The position numbers and the translations under genes are program-made. This document shows, piece by piece, positions 33,499 to 41,711 of a DNA stretch of 54,743 nt. Positions within the stretch are counted from its first letter, which is position 1. The number at the start of each line of letters is the position of its first letter. Source of the stretch: COE1 sp949066965 (GTDB lineage Bacteria > Bacillota > Clostridia > Lachnospirales > Lachnospiraceae); NCBI GenBank assembly GCA_949066965.1, contig CARTDA010000026.1, positions 1 to 54,743 on the forward strand, in the 5' to 3' direction. The notes under the pieces were generated by a model. The model was given only the letters and a program-made list of their open reading frames with translations, was not told the DNA's origin and did not search any database.

Positions 33499-33705
33499 TT
33501 ACATATCTTTAAAAAACTCGCTAAAATTGACTTCAAGAGCATTCACAATTTTTTCCAGACTTTTAATTGAAGGATTTCTTTTTCCTTGTTCAACTCCAGT
33601 CAAATATGTTCTGTCAATTTCTGCTTTTAATGCTAATTTTTCTTGACTCAGTCCAAGAGTAGTTCTTAATTCCTTTATCCTTAACCCAACTTTTTCGGTA
33701 ATCAT
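33499..33705 (-). CDS. Restriction-modification controller (C) protein, HTH-XRE
   Basis: Encodes 68 residues: an almost complete HTH_3 domain (GLRIKELRTTLGLSQEKLAL, IDRTYLTGVEQGKRNPSI). Size, position ahead of the nuclease gene and the large palindrome upstream fit controller proteins such as C.BamHI or C.AhdI, which delay nuclease expression after cassette entry and then autoregulate. GGAGGG precedes the ATG, with a promoter TTGGCT-17-TATAAT just upstream. Confidence 0.88.
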   Translation of the reverse strand: MITEKVGLRIKELRTTLGLSQEKLALKAEIDRTYLTGVEQGKRNPSIKSLEKIVNALEVNFSEFFKDM

Positions 33706-33739
33706 GATAACCCTCCTCTATTTAGAATTATAAAGCTTA

Positions 33740-33770
33740 GTTACTTATAAGCCAACGGATTATAAGTAAC
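33740..33770 (-). promoter_or_regulatory. C-box palindrome of the restriction-modification cassette
   Basis: GTTACTTATAA (33740-33750) and TTATAAGTAAC (33760-33770) are perfect 11-base inverted arms nine bases apart. The -35 (TTGGCT) of the controller promoter lies inside the element and its -10 (TATAAT) is 17 bases on, consistent with autoregulation by the C protein. Confidence 0.8.
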
Positions 33771-33859
33771 ATAACTTGTATTTTTCAAAAAAAGGATTCT
33801 CACAGCCAAACATTATTTCTCCCATTGTTAGCTCCATCACTCTCCCTTCCTTCGGACAC

Positions 33860-33892
33860 AAAAAAGAGCAACCGAGATTTCTCGATCACTCT
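33860..33892 (-). terminator. Intrinsic terminator after the RlmI-like gene
   Basis: AGAGTGATCGAGA pairs with TCTCGGTTGCTCT over 13 positions with some G-T pairs, followed by six T's on the minus strand. It separates the rRNA methylase gene from the restriction-modification cassette. Confidence 0.8.
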
Positions 33893-33966
33893 ATGCAAAT
33901 CCGTTGAATGATAATACTATCACAATCAGATTCAAAAAGATTGTAATTCCTGCCACTTTCCAGTCC

Positions 33967-35169
33967 TTACTTTTCCCCACAAACCTGAAAGATATAGAAC
34001 TTTAAGTAATAAGACTCATTTGCATCCCACAGAATCGGATGGTCTGCCGCCTGCGTCCGGAATTCCACCTGCCTTAGCCTGCAATGCACGCTTTTTGCCG
34101 CCTGCGCGATTGTCTGTGAAAAAAGTGCATTATCCATAAAGTGCGAACAGGAACAGGTCGCCAGAAACCCGCCGTCCTTCACAAGCTTCATACCCCTCAT
34201 ATTAATCTCGCGGTAGCCTTTTACGGCATTTTTCACGGAATTTCTCGATTTGGTAAATGCAGGCGGGTCAAGGATTACGACATCATACTGCTCCCCCGCC
34301 TCCTCAAGCCGCGGCAACAGGTCAAACACATCCGCGCACTGAAACCTGACCACATGCTCGAGGTGGTTCAGCGCCGCGTTTTTTACCGCCTGCTCCACTG
34401 CCAGCTCTGACGCGTCCACACCAAGTACGCTTGCCGCCCCGGCGATGCCCGCATTCAGGGCAAATGACCCGGTGTGGGTGAAACAGTCCAGCACCCTTGC
34501 ATTTTTACACAGCTTCTGTATCGCAAGACGATTATATTTCTGATCCAGAAAGAACCCCGTCTTTTGTCCGTCCCGCACATCGACAAGGTACCTGACACCG
34601 TTTTCCACAATCTCGACATTCGTGTCAAACGCCGCCCCGATAAATCCCTTCTGCCGCTCCATGCCCTCCTGAAGCCTTACCTTCGCGTCACTTCTCTCAT
34701 ATACGCCCCTTATGGAAATCCCATCATCAGCAAGGACTTCCCGCAGGCATTCGACAATATCCGCCTTCATCCTGTCAATGCCAAGGGCAAGCGACTCCAC
34801 GACCAGTACATCCGAGAACTTGTCTATCACGATACCCGGCAGAAAATCCGCCTCGCCAAAAACAATGCGGCAGCTGGATGTGTCAACGGTCTTCTTGCGG
34901 TATTCCCATGCATCGCGCACACGTTTTTTCAGAAAATCCCTGTCAGTCTGCTGATCCTTATCGCGCGTCATCATACGAATCCGGATCCTTGAGTTCTGGT
35001 TGATAAAACCGCGCCCCATCATATAGCCGTCATAATCATGGACTGCCACAATATCCCCATTATGAAACGTACCCATAATGGTGTCAATCTCATTGTCATA
35101 AATCCAGAGCCCTCCTGCCTTCAGGCTCCTGCCCTCTCCCTTTTTGAGTGTCACGACTGCCTCGCCCAT
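33967..35169 (-). CDS. RlmI-like class I rRNA methyltransferase
   Basis: Encodes 400 residues. An N-terminal PUA-like domain (1-75; LKKGEGRSLKAGGLWIYDNE) is followed by a linker and a SAM-binding core with VDVRDGQKTGFFLDQKYNR, VLDCFTHTGSFALNAG, VLGVDAS and VILDPPAFTKSR, then ATCSCSHFM. This is the RlmI/YccW pattern (5-methylcytosine in 23S rRNA; C1962 in E. coli). GGGAGG lies before the ATG. The gene is followed by a terminator and preceded by the HD-domain gene on the same strand. Confidence 0.9.
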   Translation of the reverse strand: MGEAVVTLKKGEGRSLKAGGLWIYDNEIDTIMGTFHNGDIVAVHDYDGYMMGRGFINQNSRIRIRMMTRDKDQQTDRDFLKKRVRDAWEYRKKTVDTSSCRIVFGEADFLPGIVIDKFSDVLVVESLALGIDRMKADIVECLREVLADDGISIRGVYERSDAKVRLQEGMERQKGFIGAAFDTNVEIVENGVRYLVDVRDGQKTGFFLDQKYNRLAIQKLCKNARVLDCFTHTGSFALNAGIAGAASVLGVDASELAVEQAVKNAALNHLEHVVRFQCADVFDLLPRLEEAGEQYDVVILDPPAFTKSRNSVKNAVKGYREINMRGMKLVKDGGFLATCSCSHFMDNALFSQTIAQAAKSVHCRLRQVEFRTQAADHPILWDANESYYLKFYIFQVCGEK

Positions 35170-35214
35170 ATGTAACCTCCCGCCCTTCTGCCGTCTGCCG
35201 ACTGCACTATGTCG

Positions 35215-36003
35215 TCATGCCTGTCCGCCGCAGAACAGTATCTCCAGATACCTATCATACTCTTTCATGACATTTGTGTCATTTAGCTCCGTAAGCCGTT
35301 CCCGAATCGCCCTGAAATACCACTCGTGCTTCCTTTTATCCGTCTCGTTAAATTTGTTCCAGACCTGTTCTCCCAGATACTTCTGCTCCTTTGCAATTGA
35401 CTCCAGGTTGGCTGTCTTATCCGCAAGCACGACAATCTTCGCATCCAGGGATTTGCTGTTTAGCTGTTCCACGGTCTCCCTTTTCCGAATCTCCCATGTC
35501 TCTGCCGCCGGCAGATTCGGGCGCTTGTTCTCCGTCTCTGCCGCCACAAGCGCCACTACCCGTTCTCCAAACGCACTGCGCAAATCCTCAAATGTTACCC
35601 ATGTGTCCTCCACGGTATCATGCAGGATTGCCGCCTGAAGCACTTCGACATCCTCCGTCAGCTCCATGGCATAATTCATTGTTGTAATAATATGTGCAAA
35701 ATACGGAATCCTGGTCTTTTTCCGGTACTGGCCGGCATGTGCCCTTGCCGCATATGCATACGCTTTGTAGAGCTCTGCGTCCATCCCCAGGACAAATGGA
35801 AAAAGGGCTGGTTTCTCATCCATCCCTTCATCGCAATAACAGCACACAAACTGTCCCTGCGCATCATTCTGATGTCCAGTGTAACACGGGCAGCCACGGC
35901 CGCAAACCTGCTGTTCTTTTTCATAGTTCAGGACACTGTCCACTGCCCTGCAATAAAAGTATCCCTGGCTGTCCGCAATTACAATATGTTTATCTTTGTC
36001 CAT
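35215..36003 (-). CDS. HD-domain phosphohydrolase, SpoT-like, with Cys-rich N-terminus
   Basis: Encodes 262 residues. Residues of about 85-200 form an HD domain of RelA/SpoT type: ARAHAGQYRKKTRIPYFAH, then AAILHDTVEDT (metal-binding His-Asp pair) and LADKTANLES. There is no synthetase domain, so it resembles small (p)ppGpp hydrolases. Unusual is the first 65 residues, with seven cysteines (CGRGCPCYTG, CCYCDEG) that could bind a metal. The ATG follows the SH3-protein stop closely (AAAGGATTG ribosome site), so both are probably co-transcribed. Confidence 0.85.
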   Translation of the reverse strand: MDKDKHIVIADSQGYFYCRAVDSVLNYEKEQQVCGRGCPCYTGHQNDAQGQFVCCYCDEGMDEKPALFPFVLGMDAELYKAYAYAARAHAGQYRKKTRIPYFAHIITTMNYAMELTEDVEVLQAAILHDTVEDTWVTFEDLRSAFGERVVALVAAETENKRPNLPAAETWEIRKRETVEQLNSKSLDAKIVVLADKTANLESIAKEQKYLGEQVWNKFNETDKRKHEWYFRAIRERLTELNDTNVMKEYDRYLEILFCGGQA

Positions 36004-36006
36004 TGC

Positions 36007-36909
36007 TCAATCCTTTTTTGTAAATTCGATAATCCATCCTTTTCCTTCGCTGCCATCACTTGTCTTGTAGTTCCCATATTCCATACGGCAGGTAAACGAC
36101 ACGCCCTGTTCTGCCTTCATCTCATTTACAACATTCTCCATCACCTTTTTTATCTTGCCATCGTCGCTTCCAACGCTGGAATTCTTGTAAACTGCCCCGA
36201 ATTTTCCGATGTTATAGCGGATTGCCCTGTTGAGCGCCAGCTTTAAGTCCTTCTCATTGCGGAATGGTCCCGCCAGGCTGTCACTGAGATAATTATTTCT
36301 GTAATTAATCAGGTACGCCTGCATCGTCATTGCCGCCACCTTCGGGTCAACCTTCGCCTCACTCTCATATACTTCCTTGAGGAACTTTCCACTGTCCTGC
36401 ATAATGCAGTTTTCGAGCATGGCATATCCCATCAGGAACGAGTCGAGATACTTGATGTATGTATTCTCATCCATGTCCTGCACGTCACTTTTTTCAAAAT
36501 CGCTCAGCTGCGGATTCTTGAAAAAGGAAAATGTCCCCTTTGTAAGACTTGTAATATCAGTTCCTGCCACCACGGCATTTGTCCCGGCATTTTTTGACAC
36601 AAGACCGTCTCCCGGTATATAGTAGGTGCCGTTTATTGACACCCGGAACCAGCCGTTTGACGTGATGCCTGTCACATTGACAGGCATATCCTTTGCCAGT
36701 GTCGTCACGACACCGGAATTGATATCCGGCTGCCGATAGACTTTGACATTTTCATTGCTGTATAGCACCGCTTTACTCTCGGTAACGGTAAACTCCACCG
36801 CATATACATTTGGCACCGACTGCCCAAATCCCGGCGCTGAAACTGCGGCTATCACCGCTGCCAGCAGCGCCCCTGTTACTTTGACCGCCAACTCTTTCGT
36901 CCGCTTCAT
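36007..36909 (-). CDS. Secreted SH3-domain protein
   Basis: Encodes 300 residues. A signal peptide (LLAAVIAAVSAPGFGQS) is followed by a bacterial SH3 repeat (VLYSNENVKVYRQPDINSG to NGTYYIPGDGLVS, about 45-105), which usually binds cell-wall peptides. The C-terminal 190 residues are helical with no recognised domain. GGGAAAGGG precedes the ATG. It lies 23 bases after the M13 peptidase gene in the same operon-like run, which points to a role at the envelope. Confidence 0.83.
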   Translation of the reverse strand: MKRTKELAVKVTGALLAAVIAAVSAPGFGQSVPNVYAVEFTVTESKAVLYSNENVKVYRQPDINSGVVTTLAKDMPVNVTGITSNGWFRVSINGTYYIPGDGLVSKNAGTNAVVAGTDITSLTKGTFSFFKNPQLSDFEKSDVQDMDENTYIKYLDSFLMGYAMLENCIMQDSGKFLKEVYESEAKVDPKVAAMTMQAYLINYRNNYLSDSLAGPFRNEKDLKLALNRAIRYNIGKFGAVYKNSSVGSDDGKIKKVMENVVNEMKAEQGVSFTCRMEYGNYKTSDGSEGKGWIIEFTKKD

Positions 36910-36932
36910 ACCCTTTCCCTTTCATCCATAAC

Positions 36933-39086
36933 TTATTTCCAGATTCCGACCCGGTTCTCCGGTGCAACATACATGCCATCGCCTTCCCTGATGTCATATA
37001 TCCGGTAGAACGCATCACATGAACTCAGAACCGCATTGACGCGGATCTTGTTTGGTGAATGTGTATCCGTGTTGAGCAGATACATCATAAAGCTCGCCGT
37101 GTCCTCGCTTGCCCAGTTGTATGTCATCTGACCGAACGCCTCGTCGAGCGCTTTCGCATCATCGCCAATAATGGATGTGATACAGGTCATCGCGCCGAGG
37201 TCAGCAATATTCTCCATCAGGGTAAGGTCGCCGTTTACCTTGACACCCATCATCTCATAGTTGTTGTAGTAGTCGACAATGGACTGCGACATTTTCTTGT
37301 ATTCGTCCATCTCCTTATCCGTCCACCACACATTGTAATTTCCATATTCATCATACAGCGCCCCGGTCGAGTCAAAAGCATGGCTGACTTCGTGCGCTAT
37401 CACAAAGCCAATCCCTCCCATGTTGGCTCCGTAACTGTTGTTTCTGTCATAGAACGGCGCCTGCAATATCGCTGCCGGAAAAACAATCTCGTTGTTGAGC
37501 GGGTCATACATCGCATTGATTGTCTGTGGCGTGACATCCCACTCTGCCCTGTCAACCTTTGTCCCCAGCTTACTGAGACTGTCTTCAATCGACACCTGCA
37601 TGCTGACCAGGAGATTTGACAGGAGGCTTCCGCCCTCCGATATCGGTGTCACCTGCATCATGTCGCGCGCCGCCGGCCATTCGTCGGGATAGCCGATTTT
37701 GACCTGCATGGTTTCCAGCTTCCTGACTGCCTTCTTCTTGGTCGCCTCGCTCATCCACTCCTGCCTGTTGATAATGGTCTCGTACTCCTCCAGTATCTGT
37801 TCAATCATTTTCTCCACTTCTTCTTTATCCTTTGCAGAGAAATGCTCCTTCACATAAATCATGCCAAATTCCCATGGAAGAAGCTCCTGTGTCAGCCGCT
37901 TCCACGTCTTTTCATCACCCCAGCTCTCCGTGATGCCATAAAGTGCATTCTGCATGTCGTCGCTCAGCTTGGCATAGTTGGCATTTGCATACTTTGCCGT
38001 GTCGTTAAGCAGGACAAATGTCGAATAATCCTTCAGCGCCTGCAGATTCTCCTCAACCAGAAGTGAATTGATTTTCTTTGCCTGCTCCACGTCCATGACA
38101 ATATATTTGTCCTGCCCGTTTACGCGGAGCGTCTTAAGCATTTTCGGCACATCGACATTGGTGTACAGCTTCTGCAAATCCTGCTGCGTGTACACATTGT
38201 ATGTCAGGGATGGGTCATATAACTGTTCTGTCGTCAGCGTCGAGGCACAGATATCACGCAGCAGCCCCTCCACGGAATCCGTGCTCACTGCTGCCTCATT
38301 GGCAGTCATCCCGAACTCCATAAACATGTCCTTGATATAATCCAGGTACAAATCCACATACTCCTGCGTGTTTTCACCCTCGATATATTCCTTCCCAATC
38401 AGGGTGTCCGCATACATCATGTAGACGGCATACTCGCTGGAATCTGCCTTATCCTGCATAATGCTGTAACCGCCGACAATGCTGCTGAAGCCAAACTCCC
38501 CGCTCAGGTGTGCAAGTGCATCCACATACTCCTCAATGCTGGAAGCATTCCGGATACTGTCCATATGCGGTTTCAGCGGTCCAAGCCCGGTTTCATTGCG
38601 GTTATCCATATTGGTAACACACTCGTACATATCCTTTATCTTTTGCTCGGAGCTTCCTTTCTCATAAGTCTTTCCGTCATTGGCAAGCTCCTCGGTAATG
38701 TTTTCCATCTCATTGCTCACGACGGCATTGAGTTCCCCGAACCAGTCCCAGTGCGCGTCGGTCGCGGCAAGCTCTATCTTGGAGAGCAGATTTTTATTTA
38801 CAAACTCATAATAATCATCCTGATATCTGACATCATCGCTGTCATCCTCATCCGTGTCCTCCACTGTATCCGTAATACTATCCCGTTCACTCGTGTTCTC
38901 TTCCTCTGCCGCATCCCCGCCTGGTTTCTCACTGTCCTCTCCCACTGCACTGTGAAAAAGGTCCTTGATGCTGGTCTTTGCGTCACTTTCTACTGTAGTA
39001 TTACTCCTGTCATCCCCCGCGTTACAGCCTGTCAGCTGCAAGGTCAAAATCACTGCCATAAACAGCGCTAATATTTTCTTTTTCAT
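36933..39086 (-). CDS. M13 (neprilysin-like) metallopeptidase lipoprotein
   Basis: Encodes 717 residues from the ATG at 39086 (GAGAGG nine bases upstream). The signal ends in the lipobox LTGC, then a Ser/Asp/Glu-rich linker to about residue 85. The M13 N-terminal domain follows (DDYYEFVNKNLL), then the catalytic core with PAAILQAPFYD, VIAHEVSHAFD (HExxH near 565) and MENIADLGA (third zinc ligand Glu near 623), and a short final region VNAVLSSCDAFY. It cleaves peptides outside the cell. A promoter and structured leader lie upstream. Confidence 0.92.
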   Translation of the reverse strand: MKKKILALFMAVILTLQLTGCNAGDDRSNTTVESDAKTSIKDLFHSAVGEDSEKPGGDAAEEENTSERDSITDTVEDTDEDDSDDVRYQDDYYEFVNKNLLSKIELAATDAHWDWFGELNAVVSNEMENITEELANDGKTYEKGSSEQKIKDMYECVTNMDNRNETGLGPLKPHMDSIRNASSIEEYVDALAHLSGEFGFSSIVGGYSIMQDKADSSEYAVYMMYADTLIGKEYIEGENTQEYVDLYLDYIKDMFMEFGMTANEAAVSTDSVEGLLRDICASTLTTEQLYDPSLTYNVYTQQDLQKLYTNVDVPKMLKTLRVNGQDKYIVMDVEQAKKINSLLVEENLQALKDYSTFVLLNDTAKYANANYAKLSDDMQNALYGITESWGDEKTWKRLTQELLPWEFGMIYVKEHFSAKDKEEVEKMIEQILEEYETIINRQEWMSEATKKKAVRKLETMQVKIGYPDEWPAARDMMQVTPISEGGSLLSNLLVSMQVSIEDSLSKLGTKVDRAEWDVTPQTINAMYDPLNNEIVFPAAILQAPFYDRNNSYGANMGGIGFVIAHEVSHAFDSTGALYDEYGNYNVWWTDKEMDEYKKMSQSIVDYYNNYEMMGVKVNGDLTLMENIADLGAMTCITSIIGDDAKALDEAFGQMTYNWASEDTASFMMYLLNTDTHSPNKIRVNAVLSSCDAFYRIYDIREGDGMYVAPENRVGIWK

Positions 39087-39421
39087 TTCTGTCAACCTCT
39101 CAGATTAATATGATTCAATATATGTATTTTATGAATTTTCCATGCAAAACGCCATCTGTCCCCCTCAAATACCGTGCGACATTAGCCGCACACGTCATCG
39201 CAGATGGGCACGTCAGATTTTATCTGCCATGAGTATATATTATAACAAAACATGTCAAAACACAATCATTTCCGAAAATCTTAATGACTTTTCAAACACG
39301 ATCTAGCGGCAAAAGTTCTTTTTATCTGTTTACAAATGGGCAAAAAGCGCGTACTATTAAATAAGGAAATATTATTTGTTTATTTGATAGTAAGAAACTG
39401 TGTTAAAGAGGTTCTTTTGTT
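39087..39421. promoter_or_regulatory. Divergent intergenic region with structured M13 leader
   Basis: This 335-base gap holds no gene. The minus-strand extended -10 TGTTATAAT (box at 39239-39244) starts a leader of about 145 bases for the M13 gene. The leader can fold: GCCATCTG (39151-39158) with CAGATGG near 39202, enclosing GTGCG (39174-39178) with CGCAC (39187-39191), and a small CAGAT-AAA-ATCTG hairpin near 39215-39227. No known riboswitch is recognised. The plus-strand promoter of the phosphodiesterase gene lies at 39329-39357. Confidence 0.5.
39329..39357 (+). promoter_or_regulatory. Promoter of the glycerophosphodiester phosphodiesterase gene
   Basis: TTTACA (39329-39334), 17-base spacer, TACTAT (39352-39357); about 65 bases before the ATG. 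Confidence 0.6.
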
Positions 39422-40360
39422 ATGGTTATGAGTTATTTTTTTATCTGTCTGAAAATCCTGCTTTCGCTTGTCACGATGTCAGGCCTGTACCTGATATCCA
39501 TTAAGCCACGTCTCCGCGGACGTCCTGATTACAAACCTTTTTTTGGTCACATGTATGCCCACCGCGGGCTCCACAATATGAACCCGGCGCTGCAAAAGCT
39601 GAAAAATATCGGATGCGGCCTCGGACAGACAGCCGAAAACGCCAAAAATCCAGAAGGAAATTTCCCTGAAAATTCCTATTCCGCCATCAAACGCGCCGCA
39701 GACCTTGGCTATGGCATCGAGTTTGACGTCCATCTGACAAAGGATGATATCCCCGTGGTATTTCACGACGACACCTTAAACCGTATCTGCGGCGTCAAGG
39801 GAAACCTCAAAGACTATACCTTTGAGGAGCTCCAGCAGTTCCGGCTGCTCGGAACAGACGAGCGTATCCCTGCCTTTGCCGATGTCCTGAAAATGGTTAA
39901 CGGGCGGGTTCCGCTTATCATAGAATACAAAGTAGAAAATAATGCAGACAAGCTGTGCCGTATCTGTGACGGCATCCTTGCCGATTACAAAGGACTGTAC
40001 TGCATTGAGTCCTTTCACCCGCTTGCCGTGCGGTGGTACAAGATGCACCGCCCCAATATTGTCAGGGGACAGCTGTCCGAGGATTTTACCCGCCAGAAGA
40101 TGAACATTCCATATTTCCTGCTGTCGCACCTGATCGGGAACTGTTATGCCTCGCCTGATTTTGTCGCATACAACTGCAAACATAAAAATGAGCTGTCAAG
40201 AAATATCTGCCGCAAGCTTTACAGAAGCCTGAGCGTCGCATGGACAGTCCGCTCGCAGGAGGAGCTTGAAAAAGTGAATGAAAGCTTTGATTTATTTATT
40301 TTTGAAGACTTTGTCCCTTCCCTGAAAAAGCAGCAGTCGGAAAATCAGAGGATTTCTTAA
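39422..40360 (+). CDS. Glycerophosphodiester phosphodiesterase, membrane-anchored
   Basis: Encodes 312 residues. An N-terminal hydrophobic helix (SYFFICLKILLSLVTMSGLYL) anchors it. The GDPD TIM-barrel motifs follow: YAHRGLHN (catalytic His), FPENSYSAIKRAADLG, GIEFDVHLTKDDIPVVFHDD (metal Glu/Asp and second His) and PLIIEYKVE (Glu). It hydrolyses glycerophosphodiesters, such as deacylated phospholipids or teichoic-acid pieces, to glycerol phosphate. AAAGAGG lies ten bases before the ATG. Single gene. Confidence 0.93.
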   Translation: MVMSYFFICLKILLSLVTMSGLYLISIKPRLRGRPDYKPFFGHMYAHRGLHNMNPALQKLKNIGCGLGQTAENAKNPEGNFPENSYSAIKRAADLGYGIEFDVHLTKDDIPVVFHDDTLNRICGVKGNLKDYTFEELQQFRLLGTDERIPAFADVLKMVNGRVPLIIEYKVENNADKLCRICDGILADYKGLYCIESFHPLAVRWYKMHRPNIVRGQLSEDFTRQKMNIPYFLLSHLIGNCYASPDFVAYNCKHKNELSRNICRKLYRSLSVAWTVRSQEELEKVNESFDLFIFEDFVPSLKKQQSENQRIS

Positions 40361-40366
40361 AATCCC

Positions 40367-40395
40367 TTGTATTTTTGGAAAAAATTGGGTATACT
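40367..40395 (+). promoter_or_regulatory. Promoter of the YefM-like gene
   Basis: TTGTAT (40367-40372), 17-base spacer, TATACT (40390-40395), starting just after the phosphodiesterase stop. Confidence 0.6.
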
Positions 40396-40483
40396 ATAAA
40401 CATATAGTCCTACACAATGCCTGCCATCCCATTCCCCAATGGATGATACAGGCAATCCCAAGAAGGAATTAGGAGGATTCCCC

Positions 40484-40681
40484 ATGAAAGAATTAAAAGA
40501 AATGGATTTCACTTCCCTGAAAAACAATTTTGATGAGATATGCGATGAGATAAACAGCGGCAGCGATGCCGTATCCCTCAGCCTACGAAGCGGACGAAAG
40601 GTTTTTATCCTGCCGGAAGAAAACTACGACAGTATTTCTCGTTTTGTCATGTTAAACACATCGGCGAAAATTTTAAAATAA
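40484..40681 (+). CDS. YefM/Phd-like antitoxin-type protein without toxin
   Basis: Encodes 65 residues from the ATG at 40484 (AGGAGG seven bases upstream). MDFTSLKNNFDEICDEINSG then VFILPEENYDSI is the pattern of the Phd/YefM antitoxin DNA-binding fold ('S-R-NF---C--V----E-V-ITR--G--VVLLS-EEY-SL'). No RelE/ParE/YoeB-like toxin follows; a strong terminator comes 20 bases later. It may be a solitary regulator or a relic of a toxin-antitoxin pair. It is shorter than typical YefM, lacking most of the toxin-binding tail. Confidence 0.75.
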   Translation: MKELKEMDFTSLKNNFDEICDEINSGSDAVSLSLRSGRKVFILPEENYDSISRFVMLNTSAKILK

Positions 40682-40699
40682 TAATGAATGTATCAAAAG

Positions 40700-40730
40700 A
40701 AAAAGGACATCCGCGGAAGATGTCCTTTTT
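40700..40730. terminator. Bidirectional intrinsic terminator
   Basis: AAAAGGACATC (40701-40711) pairs with GATGTCCTTTT (40719-40729); T-runs on both strands. It serves the YefM-like gene (plus) and the PAP2 gene (minus). Confidence 0.9.
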
Positions 40731-40746
40731 CTAACTGGATGGAGCA

Positions 40747-41433
40747 CTAGATATTTTTATATTTGGAAACGCTTTTTTCCCTGACTCCTGCCCTCTTATA
40801 GCAGATGGAGTACATTACCGCCGACAGCAGCAGCGCCAGCAGCACATCGAGCGTTGAATGCTGTTTAATCAGCACTGTCGAACAGATGATGCTCGCACCC
40901 AGCCCAAGCATGGCTGCCCTGACAACCCCGTGCCCTTCAAAGCACCTGCTCCTGCAAACTGCAATCATAATGGCTACCGAATTGTACACATGAATGCTCG
41001 GAAGAATATTTGTCGGTGTATCTGCCTGATACAGGTTTTTGATTAAATCAATAAAAATATTGTCCCTTGCAAAAGAAGTCGGGCGAAGGTTGTGTCCGTT
41101 TGGAAACACCGCGGAAACGACAATAAAAATAGTCATGCCTGCCATCAGAAACGCCACCAGCTTCTCACTTTCCTCCTTGTCCCTGATGCACAGATATACA
41201 ACCGTAAGCGCCACATACCCAAACCAGAGCAGATATGGCACGATAAAAATCTCACAGAACGGTATATACGCGTCAATTCCAAAATTAATCTCATGTACTG
41301 CCACAGTGCGTTTCTCCAGATAGAAAAACGCTGCCAGATAAAACACTGCATACACTGCCATGATAACAAGCGACTTGTACTGTGTCACCATCCCGGCAGC
41401 AGACCTGCAAATGCTGTTTGCCCTCTCTTTCAT
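40747..41433 (-). CDS. PAP2-family membrane phosphatase
   Basis: Encodes about 228 residues from the ATG at 41433 (GGAGG eight bases upstream). Six hydrophobic helices. PAP2-type catalytic motifs are LPSIHVYNSVA (the S-x-H motif, near 143-150) and TVLIKQHSTLDVLLA (the His-x3-Asp motif, near 186-196), as in inositolphosphotransferase-like and PAP2_C proteins. It probably dephosphorylates or transfers a head group of a lipid phosphate. It is a single gene with a near-perfect promoter (41485-41513). Confidence 0.85.
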   Translation of the reverse strand: MKERANSICRSAAGMVTQYKSLVIMAVYAVFYLAAFFYLEKRTVAVHEINFGIDAYIPFCEIFIVPYLLWFGYVALTVVYLCIRDKEESEKLVAFLMAGMTIFIVVSAVFPNGHNLRPTSFARDNIFIDLIKNLYQADTPTNILPSIHVYNSVAIMIAVCRSRCFEGHGVVRAAMLGLGASIICSTVLIKQHSTLDVLLALLLSAVMYSICYKRAGVREKSVSKYKNI

Positions 41434-41484
41434 AATAATCCTCCATATCAAATCGAATATTTCTTGACAGTTCCTAAGTTCATC

Positions 41485-41513
41485 ATTATAGAATATGCGT
41501 TTTCCAATGTCAA
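41485..41513 (-). promoter_or_regulatory. Strong sigma-A promoter of the PAP2 gene
   Basis: Minus-strand TTGACA (41508-41513), 17-base spacer, TATAAT (41485-41490), about 50 bases before the ATG. Confidence 0.85.
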
Positions 41514-41711
41514 CTTCCAATTGCAAATCTTCATAAAATCTTAAAGAATCTGTGACTGTTTATATTTTTACCAATGAATTGCAAAAAAAATTGTTAATTT
41601 TTTTGCAAGCTTTCCATAAATTGATATTTGATTATTTGTCCGATATCAAGTAAACTATGTAATTGAGGGTATTAATTTTTTGTTTATTTCAATTTGGAGG
41701 TTTCATCTATT

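Noticed and set aside
39087..39421. Known riboswitch in the M13 leader
   Set aside because: Compared by eye with c-di-GMP, SAM, TPP, cobalamin and guanidine consensus elements; no match, so only a generic structured leader is claimed.
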